DNA from: Pseudomonas weihenstephanensis
GTDB taxonomy: Bacteria > Pseudomonadota > Gammaproteobacteria > Pseudomonadales > Pseudomonadaceae
Direction of reading: 5' to 3'
DNA: 64,000 bases
Assembly: GCF_001043055.1 (NCBI RefSeq)
Contig: NZ_JYLF01000005.1
Span: 341,643 to 405,642, forward strand
Part shown: positions 45,597 through 53,528 of the stretch, in pieces
Position numbering within the stretch: position 1 is the stretch's first letter
Layout of the letters: each line of letters opens with the position of its first letter
Position numbers and translations under genes: made by a program
Notes under the pieces: generated by a model
Told to the model about the DNA's origin: nothing
What the model saw: only the letters and a program-made list of their open reading frames with translations
Databases searched by the model: none

Positions 45597-47040
45597 GACA
45601 CTATTTATTGCCGAGGCACTCCCCGGTAGTGGCAAGTCTACAAAGTTTATTCAATCCCTCCCCGAGCTAATACTTGACAGTCACATTGTGTATGCAATGC
45701 CTACTAACGCGCTTATTAAAGAGTTAGCTTTAGACATCAAGCTAAAAGCGGGCATCTCTCCCACAGTTATTACTTCAGACACTACAAGTCATGTCACAGT
45801 AAGCGTAGAGAGAGCCCTAGCAGCTCGCTCACAGCCTTTGGTTATGCTCACCCATGAAGCCCTAAGACGTATAGATGCTCGCCTCTTAGCGGGCTGGGAG
45901 CTTGTTGTGGATGAGGTGCCTAGTGTTTCTGACTGCAAGAGCCATCAGTTCGACTGCATCAGCTATCTTGGGAGTATCGGTAACTACCTTACCGTTTCCC
46001 CCGAAAAGAAAGCAGAGATTAAGCCTGAGAGTATTGCCCTTGTTGAGAATATGATTAAAGCCAAGGACAGTAGCGCACTCAGCGAGTCAGCCCTAGACGT
46101 ATTGAAAGCTATGCTCACACCCAAATGTAGTGTTGAGGTGGAAGCTCAGAACACTAAAGGCAAGCGTCTTGTACGCATTGTGCGCTATAAAGATTTCCTA
46201 CCTGCCTTCTCGTACGCTAACAGCGTCCACATCCTAGCTAACAATGTGCGTGATACCCTTCTGGGTATCCATGCCAAGTATCAAGGATGGGGATTTGAGC
46301 CTTCTCTTTTCACCCCTGAGTTCGATGGTTATGGTAAGCGGGTTGAGCTACACCCTTTCCTTACTGGCAAGTACTCTAAAACACAAAGCATGATGCAACG
46401 TAATGGTAAGCCTGCTGACACTTGGGATGATGGTGTACAGTTAGCTGATTGGTTGCGCTGTATCACCGCTATGGTTGGTGACGAGAAAGGTCTAGCCTTT
46501 GCACACCAATGGATGAACCATAATTTCAATGACAACATCACCAAGCTACCTATTGATAGCAGGGGCATAAATGGCTATCAAGATAGACACATTGCTATAT
46601 GCCTTCAGCATGGAAACGTAAGCCCTGATGATGGATTAAGCTTTCACACTCTAGGTGAGATGTTAGGTGTTCCTGTTGCTGAAGTACGAAAGGCAATTGA
46701 GTTTGAGCGCTTCTATGAAAGCACCCTACAAGCTGTAGCCAGGACTTCACTAAGAGACAGAAGCAGCACAGAGCCAGTCACATTATTTGTTCAGAGTATG
46801 GACATGGCTGTGTACCTTCAAAGTAAGCTAGGCCGCTTAGCTACTATCAACACTGAATTAAGCATGACTCCCTGGGAGAAGGAGCAATCAGAGAAGAAGA
46901 AAGACAAAGCACTTCTTCAAGCAGAGGTGATTATGATGTTTCAGATTGAAGGAGTGGATCGACAAGCAATCGCCGAAAGACTTAATGTTCCTTACCATCA
47001 GGTGAGACGCTGGACTGCAAGACTTAAAAAAGTAGCATAA
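45586..47040 (+). CDS. Helicase-like P-loop ATPase of the satellite-like element
   Basis: 484 residues. Walker A is EALPGSGKST (residues 9-18), a motif Ia-like VYAMPTNALIKE and the Walker B/DExx-box LVVDEVPS follow, as in superfamily 1/2 helicases. A second RecA-like part is suggested by YESTLQAVARTSLRDRSS and PVTLFVQSMDMAVYLQSKL. The C-terminus carries a helix-turn-helix (RQAIAERLNVPYHQVRRWTA). It is the only large protein besides the integrase, so it probably drives replication of the element. The start at 45586 has AAAGGA upstream. Confidence 0.78.
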   Translation: MNSKTLFIAEALPGSGKSTKFIQSLPELILDSHIVYAMPTNALIKELALDIKLKAGISPTVITSDTTSHVTVSVERALAARSQPLVMLTHEALRRIDARLLAGWELVVDEVPSVSDCKSHQFDCISYLGSIGNYLTVSPEKKAEIKPESIALVENMIKAKDSSALSESALDVLKAMLTPKCSVEVEAQNTKGKRLVRIVRYKDFLPAFSYANSVHILANNVRDTLLGIHAKYQGWGFEPSLFTPEFDGYGKRVELHPFLTGKYSKTQSMMQRNGKPADTWDDGVQLADWLRCITAMVGDEKGLAFAHQWMNHNFNDNITKLPIDSRGINGYQDRHIAICLQHGNVSPDDGLSFHTLGEMLGVPVAEVRKAIEFERFYESTLQAVARTSLRDRSSTEPVTLFVQSMDMAVYLQSKLGRLATINTELSMTPWEKEQSEKKKDKALLQAEVIMMFQIEGVDRQAIAERLNVPYHQVRRWTARLKKVA

Positions 47041-47061
47041 TGTGCAGCGTCATCAGATATT

Positions 47062-47104
47062 TTGTGCACTTTTCCTTAAAGACTCCTTAAGAGAAAGTGC
47101 ACAA
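47062..47104. terminator. Long inverted repeat after the helicase gene
   Basis: TTGTGCACTTT (47062-47072) and AAAGTGCACAA (47094-47104) are perfect 11-bp arms, with a shorter CTTAA/TTAAG pair inside. It is 22 bases after the helicase stop. It could end the operon or be a replication or packaging structure. Confidence 0.55.
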
Positions 47105-47407
47105 TTTATACAATACTAAGACCATTACTTCTTAGATACCTCTAAGGAGAGATAGTCTTATTAAATACTTTTAGTTTATTTCTACCAGACCTAAGCAACA
47201 AGTATTTAAAAGCAAAAGCAACGTCAGCATAGCTGACAAAGAGCACGCACTCAAAGAGAGGATCAAAGGCGGGACTGCTTACCAGCTAATCGCTCTTGAT
47301 CTTTCTTTAATGCGTATGCCACTACGTGGCGTGCTCTTGCTTCTGCTATCACGCAGTGACTCCTACTGAAAGTCCATTACTACCAATCTAACAAATCAAG
47401 AGCACAT
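47105..47407. other. Structured non-coding region
   Basis: Several inverted pairs follow one another: CTTAGA/TCTAAG (47131-47146 area), AAGACCAT/ATAGTCTT around it, and the distant pair AAGAGCACGC (47239-47248)/GCGTGCTCTT (47329-47338). No open frame is convincing. The dense pairing suggests a structured RNA or an origin/packaging site. Confidence 0.4.
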
Positions 47408-47749
47408 ATGAAAACCATAGACAGCCATAAGAAAAGCTACATCGAATCATTCTCACATTCAAATCTAGCAGACAAGCTAGGCATTAGCCTTACATCACTT
47501 GACTCTCAAGCAGAGTCGTTAGGCTGGAAGGATGAGCACCGCTTGTATTGGTTTGATAAGTCAGTGGAGATTCAAAAACAAGAATTAGTTAACGGGAATG
47601 TATCAGCCGTTAAGGAAATGCTAAAGCTAACTGGGGCTATCAGACCTGTTGGCAGACCTCGTAAGCTAGATGTAGAGCGTCACATAGCCATAGAAGCCAA
47701 GGTAGCTGAAGAATGGGCTACAGATGTACGAAGGATGAGTATTGTTTAG
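47408..47749 (+). CDS. Small DNA-binding protein, possible terminase small-subunit-like
   Basis: 113 residues. The N-terminal half looks like a helix-turn-helix (LADKLGISLTSLDSQAESLG). The middle helix QELVNGNVSAVKEMLKLTGA and the following IRPVGRPRKLDVERHIAIEA, with a GRPRK element, recall small terminase subunits of some podovirus-type phages. I rely on remembered patterns, so the assignment is tentative. If correct, it would fit a satellite that redirects helper-phage packaging to its own DNA. Otherwise it is an AT-hook regulator. Confidence 0.5.
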   Translation: MKTIDSHKKSYIESFSHSNLADKLGISLTSLDSQAESLGWKDEHRLYWFDKSVEIQKQELVNGNVSAVKEMLKLTGAIRPVGRPRKLDVERHIAIEAKVAEEWATDVRRMSIV

Positions 47750-48186
47750 GATAATTATTTAGTTAATGAGAAGGAGCGTATTGACTCTAAGCTCTACCCA
47801 CCACATTAATATAGGAATTTCACACGTAGCTATAGCAGGTTATTTTCTAGGGGATTCCTAGATGCCCTTCTCGGGTGCTCAATGCGTTACCACACTGGCC
47901 GTTCTTCACAGAGGCTAGCGCCTTCTATGCCTGATAGTTCAGCTACCAGTAACCTGCCCTTCTAACAAAGCCAGAAGGGGTAAGCCTGCGTATAAAGCCA
48001 CGCCTTGCTGGGGAGTTCTACCAACCATCCTCCCATTGTCTGCTTAGCTTTCATGTTACAACTACACCACTTAAGGTTCCGCCATAACGCTATTCACTTC
48101 GCAGCGCCTCCTAATGAGACATACAGTTCAGCTTACACCTAGCCCGTTTGCTATGAAGCTCTTTATACAGCGCAACTCATCAAAAA
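47750..48186. other. Gene-free region of the satellite-like element
   Basis: 437 bases with no credible gene. It contains the palindrome CTAGGGGATTCCTAG near 47848 and a CCTTCT...AGAAGG hairpin near 47960. Stops are frequent in all frames. It could carry cis-acting packaging or replication sequence, but there is no direct evidence. Confidence 0.35.
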
Positions 48187-48486
48187 TCAAGATTGACTGC
48201 TATCCATCAAACTCATCACACAAGCCCTAGCATGGTCAATATGCGCCTGTTGTCCGAATTTGTTCTCGATAATCCTTAACCCAGCAATTAGAAACTTACA
48301 CGAGTCCTGAGCTACAGCCTCTACTGCATGCCCTTCAGATTTCAGGTGAGAGAGCATTAGCATGTGCATATTGCAACCACCCTCCTCCATCGCCCCATGA
48401 TAGAGACTGCGGTGCATACCAATAAAATCAGCAACTTGATTCCCAAATGCCTTCCCCCGCCAAGCTGCATATATCCCACCGAGCAT
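48187..48486 (-). CDS. Hypothetical protein, leftward, at the right end of the element
   Basis: 99 residues from the ATG at 48486, which has AAGGTGG upstream (a GTG at 48495 is less likely). MLGGIYAAWRGKAFGNQVAD is followed by helical, Met- and His-rich sequence (MEEGGCNMHMLMLSHLKSEG). It is the only leftward gene of the element. Not recognised; it could be an accessory (host-benefit or anti-phage) gene, a common content at this place in satellites. Confidence 0.6.
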   Translation of the reverse strand: MLGGIYAAWRGKAFGNQVADFIGMHRSLYHGAMEEGGCNMHMLMLSHLKSEGHAVEAVAQDSCKFLIAGLRIIENKFGQQAHIDHARACVMSLMDSSQS

Positions 48487-48708
48487 AGCAACCACCTTAA
48501 ACTAACCACTGGATGATTAATTTGTAGCAGAAATTCAGGAGTTCCATTGCATAAGAAGGAGCCTACCCCATACCCCCCCTGCTCTCCCCCTCGGCTGGCT
48601 CGCACAGATTCTCAAACAGCAACCCTCAATTTGTGCGTAGAAACAAACACAAGGGGGTGGTCTATAGAGCGTCAGCCGATAGGCGCTCAGGACACAGCAG
48701 GCACGTAG

Positions 48709-48795
48709 CTCAGCTGGTTAGCAGCCTGCCCTTGTGAGGCACGAACAACGGGCAAGGGAGTGAGTTTACGAACGCACCACCACCTAGACAAGAAA
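48709..48795 (+). other. tRNA-like sequence
   Basis: AGGCACG-TA-GCTCAGCTGGTTA matches a tRNA acceptor 5' strand and D-arm, and CTGCC-CTTGTGA-GGCAC resembles an anticodon arm. No T-arm or matching acceptor 3' strand follows; instead there is a hairpin GTGAGTT-TACG-AACGCAC. It lies 130 bases before att copy 3. It may be a tRNA relic carried by the element, or a tRNA mimic. Confidence 0.35.
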
Positions 48796-48834
48796 GTGCT
48801 CAAGCCTTATGTATCAATAGGTTAGGTATAGCCA

Positions 48835-48927
48835 TTCACAATTCAGAGTGTGAACAGAGGCAGGCATGTATTCACGTTCACATTGCCTTGTGTGAACGAA
48901 GCCTATAATTTGTGAACGTTTTCTTAG
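48835..48927. repeat. TGTGAAC repeats next to att copy 3 (possible integrase arm sites)
   Basis: TGTGAAC occurs three times on the plus strand (near 48849, 48891 and 48911) and TTCACA/GTTCACA occurs in inverse orientation twice between them. Repeated short motifs beside the att core are typical of tyrosine-integrase arm-binding sites, here at the right end of the 6.2-kb element. Confidence 0.45.
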
Positions 48928-49038
48928 ACAACAAAAAAGGGCCCACCTTTCGGTGAGCCCTTCTAGACCGCCCAGCAGAGCGGATTTTGTTTGGTAGGCG
49001 CGATTGGACTCGAACCAACGACCCCCACCATGTCAAGG
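48928..49038 (-). repeat. tRNA-Val(GAC) 3'-half attachment-site copy 3
   Basis: Third copy of the tRNA 3' half with terminator hairpin. It ends inside the anticodon stem; the bases to its right (GTTGACCG) do not continue the tRNA, so this copy is not a functional tRNA gene. It is the junction between the satellite-like element and the prophage-type element on the right. Confidence 0.85.
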
Positions 49039-49442
49039 TTGACCGTTGATCCAGTGTAAGCTATTGAAATATATAGAGTTATAGGGCGAGTTGAGTTTAG
49101 TAGAACTGGGGCATCGACCCTATAAGAATCAATAACTTAGCACTGTATTTTGCTACAGCTTTACTGCACCCCCTTTCACGCTATTCAGTCGATGTGACGG
49201 AGCCTCCTCGTGATAGCCTGGTTTGCATCAAAGGGGGATAGATGTTCAGTACTCTACCGATATTGCTTAGCCGCCTAGCAAGCTGGACTTACGACGCGCC
49301 AGTAAACACGGGACTCCAGCAACTGACGCTCGCTGCAACGATGCCCAACACTGCCGGACACCGAGTAACAATGTCACTCGGAAAGTCACTGAGGCTTTAC
49401 CCCTTCCACAAAAGCCTCTATCCGCTTCCATCTCCCTGAAAC
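49039..49442. other. Left end of the third element, gene-free
   Basis: About 400 bases between att copy 3 and the umuC stop. Positions 49119-49158 match the block at 31421-31460 (33 of 40). The open frames here (49242-49439 and its opposite) show no protein-like composition or family pattern. Confidence 0.5.
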
Positions 49443-50717
49443 TCAAGTCACCCGCCACAGTTGATCGACCTTAGTTGTGTAACTGCGGCTCATCATTTCC
49501 CGCCTCATTCCCCAGTCCGGATTACTCGGAACGCTCGCCGCCCTCAATGTCCCCCTCCCCCAACGCCCATTGATTTCATCCAGCACGGCCATCACCCGCG
49601 TAGCTTCCGCTGGTTGATTCACGGCGAACAAATCATCTGAAAACTCCCCAGGCTGTCGCAGGTCCAGCAGCAAAACTTCTGCCTTGCTGTATTTGAATCC
49701 TTCACGAAAAACATGATCCAAAGCTTCCACCGCCGCCTTGGTCAGTAATCGCACATCGTCGGTGGGATACGGCAGCGTCACCACAACGCCTTTGGCATAT
49801 TTGGCTTCATCGGGATTGAACATACCGGTGCGAATGCTAACCCTGACTTTTTTACAGTATGACTTCTGCGCCCTGAGCTTTTCCGAGGCGCGCATCATGT
49901 AGGTGGCCACCGCCTCTTTGATCGGCGCCAGTTCTGTCAGGCGCTTGCCAAACATCCGGCTGCAGCAGATTTCCTGTTTCGGCGGGTCCGGCTCATCCAG
50001 TTCCAGGCACGGCGTACCCGAAAGCTCCCGGGCGGTTTTCTCAATCACCACGCTAAATTTCTTACGCAGGGTCCAGGGGTCGGCCTTAGCCAAGTGCATC
50101 GCGGTGGTGATGCCCATGCCTTCAAGGTGCGCGGTCATGCGTCTACCGACACCCCACACCTCTGACACGGCCGTATTGCGCAACACCCAGTCCCGTTCGA
50201 AATCGCCGCAGAGATTCACCACGCCACCGGTGTGGACCTGTAAGCGTTTAGCCGTATGGTTGGCCAACTTGGCCAAGGTTTTGGTATGAGCGATTCCAAC
50301 GCCCACAGGAATGCCCGTACATTGCAATATGCGGCTGCGCAACTGCCGTCCCATCGCCGAAGCGTCTGCGATCCCGGTCAAGTCAGCGAACGACTCGTCG
50401 ATGCTGTAGACCTCCACACCCGGGACCATGGACTCGATAAGGGTCATCACCCGCTCGCTCATGTCGCCGTAGAGGGCATAGTTGGACGAGAACGCCACAA
50501 TGCCGAGCTTTGCCAAGCGATCCTTGATCTGAAAATAGGGCTCGCCCATTTTTATATGCGGCTTTGCGTCGTAGCTGCGTGCAATCACACACCCATCGTT
50601 GTTGCTCAATACCACGATCGGGACTTTGGCCAAGTCAGGTCGAAATACGCGCTCACAACTGGCGTAAAAGCTGTTGCAGTCGATCAACGCGAAAACAGGA
50701 TTAACCTTAGTGAGCAT
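49443..50717 (-). CDS. umuC: DNA polymerase V catalytic subunit UmuC (Y-family)
   Basis: 424 residues. FALIDCNSFYASCERVFRPD and VVLSNNDGCVIARSYDAKPH hold the conserved catalytic motifs, and the second acidic motif is VYSIDESFADLTG. With processed UmuD it carries out error-prone translesion synthesis during the SOS response. Its start overlaps the umuD end by 11 bases. It sits at the left end of a prophage-type element. Confidence 0.95.
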   Translation of the reverse strand: MLTKVNPVFALIDCNSFYASCERVFRPDLAKVPIVVLSNNDGCVIARSYDAKPHIKMGEPYFQIKDRLAKLGIVAFSSNYALYGDMSERVMTLIESMVPGVEVYSIDESFADLTGIADASAMGRQLRSRILQCTGIPVGVGIAHTKTLAKLANHTAKRLQVHTGGVVNLCGDFERDWVLRNTAVSEVWGVGRRMTAHLEGMGITTAMHLAKADPWTLRKKFSVVIEKTARELSGTPCLELDEPDPPKQEICCSRMFGKRLTELAPIKEAVATYMMRASEKLRAQKSYCKKVRVSIRTGMFNPDEAKYAKGVVVTLPYPTDDVRLLTKAAVEALDHVFREGFKYSKAEVLLLDLRQPGEFSDDLFAVNQPAEATRVMAVLDEINGRWGRGTLRAASVPSNPDWGMRREMMSRSYTTKVDQLWRVT

Positions 50718-51135
50718 GGCTGCGCACGGTATAGGTGATTACGCCCCATATCGACAGATCATCCCCCTCCATTACATGAAGATCCGGGTAACGGGGGTTC
50801 TCAGACTGGAGAATGACGCTCTTTCCCCGGATGCACAGACGCTTGCAGATGGGATCATTATTGAGCAAGGCCACCACGACTTGACCGTTGAGAGGTTCAA
50901 CACCACGGTCAACCACTGCCAAATCGCCGGGATAGATGCCTGCACCTTGCATGCTGTCGCCATCGATCGTGACCAGGTATACATGCGGCGCGCGAATATT
51001 CAGCAACTGATCCATGGAGATCTCCTTCTCAATATGGTCCGCTGCCGGAGAGGGAAAACCAGCCGGAACCTTGAACGTGCAAAGCGGCAGGCGAATGCCA
51101 CCTTCAGAGATTGGACCCAGGGATGTGAAGCTCAT
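50707..51135 (-). CDS. umuD: UmuD, SOS mutagenesis protein (LexA-like S24 peptidase)
   Basis: 142 residues. The catalytic Ser is in VTIDGDSMQGAGI and the Lys in DPICKRLCIRG; self-cleavage would take place at the Ala-Gly in KVPAGFPSP. RecA-stimulated cleavage gives UmuD', which joins UmuC. A perfect LexA box lies 20 bases upstream. Confidence 0.93.
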   Translation of the reverse strand: MSFTSLGPISEGGIRLPLCTFKVPAGFPSPAADHIEKEISMDQLLNIRAPHVYLVTIDGDSMQGAGIYPGDLAVVDRGVEPLNGQVVVALLNNDPICKRLCIRGKSVILQSENPRYPDLHVMEGDDLSIWGVITYTVRSHAH

Positions 51136-51154
51136 GACGCGCGCCTTTAGTTAG

Positions 51155-51170
51155 CTGTATGTGCATACAG
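51155..51170 (-). promoter_or_regulatory. LexA box of umuDC
   Basis: CTGTATGTGCATACAG is a fully palindromic match to the CTGT-N8-ACAG SOS box, directly upstream of umuD. It predicts DNA-damage induction of umuDC. Confidence 0.9.
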
Positions 51171-51235
51171 TTAACTGTGTGGGACGTTGCCGGTCAATTT
51201 GTATGTAGGACATTTCGACAGATGGATTGCGCCCG

Positions 51236-51478
51236 CTATAGCTTAGGCACGCGGTTGACCGCTTCAGCTAAAGCCATCAACACGTCTGAAACGTGGTTTA
51301 CAGCCTGGTCCAATTCGTCGAAGGCCTGGTGAATGGTTTGATGCTCATCCACCGTCTGCCCTCCCCTCAAAGAATGACGCCCCAGACTTTCGTCCTGCTC
51401 CAGCACCTGAATGCTCTCGCGCAGTTGTTCGACCTGTCGGGCAATGACTGCAAAGTGATCCTGCTTGGAACTTCCCAT
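51236..51478 (-). CDS. Small hypothetical protein
   Basis: 80 residues, acidic and helical: MGSSKQDHFAVIARQVEQLR, ending DVLMALAEAVNRVPKL. It probably forms a helical bundle; no family recognised. It lies upstream of umuDC on the same strand and is divergent from the SRAP gene, separated by a region with a palindrome. Confidence 0.65.
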   Translation of the reverse strand: MGSSKQDHFAVIARQVEQLRESIQVLEQDESLGRHSLRGGQTVDEHQTIHQAFDELDQAVNHVSDVLMALAEAVNRVPKL

Positions 51479-51497
51479 GACGTGGCCACCTCACAAT

Positions 51498-51511
51498 AAA
51501 CAGTACTGTTT
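51498..51511. promoter_or_regulatory. Palindrome between divergent genes
   Basis: AAACAGTACTGTTT is a perfect 14-bp palindrome between the small gene at 51236 and the SRAP gene. It contains ACAG/CTGT half-sites in inverted order relative to a LexA box, so LexA binding is not expected. It may be an operator for another repressor. Confidence 0.45.
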
Positions 51512-51558
51512 AGAGACTACGCTCTGGCCAGGCGTTCCATTGGCTGAGGGTCAACACC

Positions 51559-52242
51559 ATGTGCGGACGATTCGTTCAATATCAGGGCATTGCCGATTAT
51601 CTGGAAGTACTGGGTTCAGACAGGCCAATCCTGAGCGGTTACGATAACCAGCCTATTGCACGCTACAACGTTGCCCCCGGGACCCGCGTAAATATCCTCC
51701 ATGGGGATAACCAAGGTTTGCGAATAGACCCCGTCCACTGGGGCTGGGCACCGTTCTGGGCCAAAGGCAAACGCCCTGACCCGATCAATGCCCGAGTCGA
51801 AACTGTGACCACTGGCAAATTTTTCAAGCAGTTATGGCCAAATAGCCGTGCTCTGGTCATGGCAGACGGTTGGTATGAATGGGTAAAAGACCCGAACAAT
51901 TCAAAAAAGAAACAGCCCTACTTCATCAGACTCAAAAGCCAGGCGCCAATGTTCTTTGCGGCTTTGGCGCAAGTCCATGTAGGGCTGGAGCCGCATGAAG
52001 GCGACGGTTTTGTGATCATCACTGCAGCGAGTGATCAGGGGATGGTTGACATACATGATCGGCGGCCGGTGGTGTTTACGCCGGGCAATGCTCAGGCTTG
52101 GCTGGAATCAGGAGCGGGTGAGGAACAGGCGGGTAAGCTTGCTGTGGAATGCAGCCAGCCTACGGAGGATTTTGAGTGGCACCCCGTGGATGTTGCGGTG
52201 GGGAATGTCAAAAACCAAGGGCCGGGCTTGATTGAGCGGTAG
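51559..52242 (+). CDS. SRAP/YedK-family abasic-site protein (SOS response-associated)
   Basis: 227 residues starting MCGRFVQYQG. Cys2 is the residue that forms the covalent bond with abasic sites in the YedK/HMCES family. Other conserved residues are visible: NARVET, DGWYEW (Glu) and DIHDRRPVV (His). It shields abasic sites in single-stranded DNA. Its proximity to umuDC suggests a DNA-damage module in the element. Confidence 0.92.
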   Translation: MCGRFVQYQGIADYLEVLGSDRPILSGYDNQPIARYNVAPGTRVNILHGDNQGLRIDPVHWGWAPFWAKGKRPDPINARVETVTTGKFFKQLWPNSRALVMADGWYEWVKDPNNSKKKQPYFIRLKSQAPMFFAALAQVHVGLEPHEGDGFVIITAASDQGMVDIHDRRPVVFTPGNAQAWLESGAGEEQAGKLAVECSQPTEDFEWHPVDVAVGNVKNQGPGLIER

Positions 52243-52401
52243 CTTTCGCCTGAAAGCGGTCGTTTCCAAGCGGCGGTTTGCGGCCAAAAGGCGCCGATCG
52301 GGTCAGGTGACTTCCGACCCGGTTCCGTCATTCAGAACTGGCTAATTGTCAAAAGTCAGACAATTGAGCGCGTCAATGAAATCAGGGGCGATTCAAATTT
52401 C

Positions 52402-52728
52402 CTATCCAGCGATACGGTTTAGCTGTTTGTACTCATCCCAATCGATACCAAGCGCTGCTGCGATCTTGCGGTGTTGATCCAAGCGCCATTCATTAGCTTG
52501 TTCCGGTGATTCAGCTAACAAGCGAATCACGAACTCATCAATCTCAAGTCCACGGCTTCGGGCAGCTTCAGCGAAAATCACGAGGCGTTGCTGTTCACGG
52601 TACTCATCAACGGTCACGCCGCATGCCTCGATAACGGCTGGTTTGACAGACTCAATCTGAGTGAGAGCACGAGGATTTTCAGCGAAGAATTTTTCGCGGG
52701 CAGCTGTGTAGCGGTTTTCAATGTTCAT
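52402..52728 (-). CDS. DUF6388-like small protein
   Basis: 108 residues, helical and acidic: MNIENRYTAAREKFFAENPR, and later AAALGIDWDEYKQLNRIAG. This resembles a small Pseudomonas family annotated DUF6388, from memory. Soluble, with no known function. Confidence 0.6.
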   Translation of the reverse strand: MNIENRYTAAREKFFAENPRALTQIESVKPAVIEACGVTVDEYREQQRLVIFAEAARSRGLEIDEFVIRLLAESPEQANEWRLDQHRKIAAALGIDWDEYKQLNRIAG

Positions 52729-52787
52729 TGATTCAATTTTCCTGCTTGATCCTAGGACGCGAATAACTTCTCTCTCCTAACGCATCA

Positions 52788-53258
52788 TCACTGCTTCGTG
52801 GCTGATACGGTATAAATGTACTCGGCACCGTTATCCAAATCCTTGTATTCGCGCTTCTCTCCGCTAGCGAGTATGTCCGTAGCGGCATGCTTGAAGCCTC
52901 CGGTCCTAGGCTGATCGATAGTGAAGTTCCCGACCTTCACCGTTTCCATTTTCTCCAGCTCTACGTAATCCACATTGAATCTCAGACTGATACGACCATC
53001 ACTGGTGATATGCGGTGTGATGGATGCCTTGGTACCCAAAGCCAAGTCCGCCATGTTGGTCTTACCCTTGGTGACTGAATCTCTATACTTGATGAGACTG
53101 ATATTGCTGTGTGGTTGGGTGTGTCCATCAGTGGTAGAACCGGCAAAATTATCGACAACCACACCGTTACGAGTCAGCTTAGTGCTTACGAAGATTGAAT
53201 CGGCAGCCGAGGCGCTGGCTGCAAAGGTGGTCACTATTGCAAACAAAATTGCTTTCAT
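52788..53258 (-). CDS. Secreted hypothetical protein
   Basis: 156 residues from the ATG at 53258 with a signal peptide MKAILFAIVTTFAASASAAD cleaved after ASA. The mature part is beta-rich (ISLRFNVDYVELEKMETVKV) and resembles no family I can name. The frame extends upstream to 53366 but the signal peptide decides the start. Likely periplasmic. Confidence 0.65.
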   Translation of the reverse strand: MKAILFAIVTTFAASASAADSIFVSTKLTRNGVVVDNFAGSTTDGHTQPHSNISLIKYRDSVTKGKTNMADLALGTKASITPHITSDGRISLRFNVDYVELEKMETVKVGNFTIDQPRTGGFKHAATDILASGEKREYKDLDNGAEYIYTVSATKQ

Positions 53259-53266
53259 ATGCTTTC

Positions 53267-53503
53267 CTACTCGAATTCCAGTAGCCCTTGCTGACGCGCC
53301 AGATCGACGGCATAAACAAAGATTTGATCCAAAACCGTCGAACGCGAACCACGATCTACCGGCCATTGTTGATCCCTGACACTACTGCGCGCGATCACAA
53401 TTGGTACTGGAAGCCCTTGGGAGCAGAAATAGAGATCGAATCGCCCCTTGCTACCAAGATATGTGCAATCGCCAGGGTGTTTTGGGTGCTGAGGTTGAGA
53501 CAT
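53267..53503 (-). CDS. Small hypothetical protein
   Basis: 78 residues: MSQPQHPKHPGDCTYLGSKG, then RFDLYFCSQGLPVPIVIARS. It ends 8 bases before the secreted protein gene on the same strand, so the two could be co-transcribed. Composition is protein-like; family unknown. Confidence 0.5.
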   Translation of the reverse strand: MSQPQHPKHPGDCTYLGSKGRFDLYFCSQGLPVPIVIARSSVRDQQWPVDRGSRSTVLDQIFVYAVDLARQQGLLEFE

Positions 53504-53528
53504 ATCGTTTTCCGTGGACTCAGGAGGA

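Noticed and set aside
31232..49038. Three tRNA genes
   Set aside because: Each copy has only the 3' half from the anticodon loop; none can fold as a complete tRNA.
49242..49439. Open frames on both strands near the left end of the third element
   Set aside because: Neither has a family pattern or convincing start; the region looks like an element end with att-arm sequence.
51498..51511. Second LexA box before the SRAP gene
   Set aside because: The palindrome has ACAG before CTGT, the reverse of the LexA arrangement.
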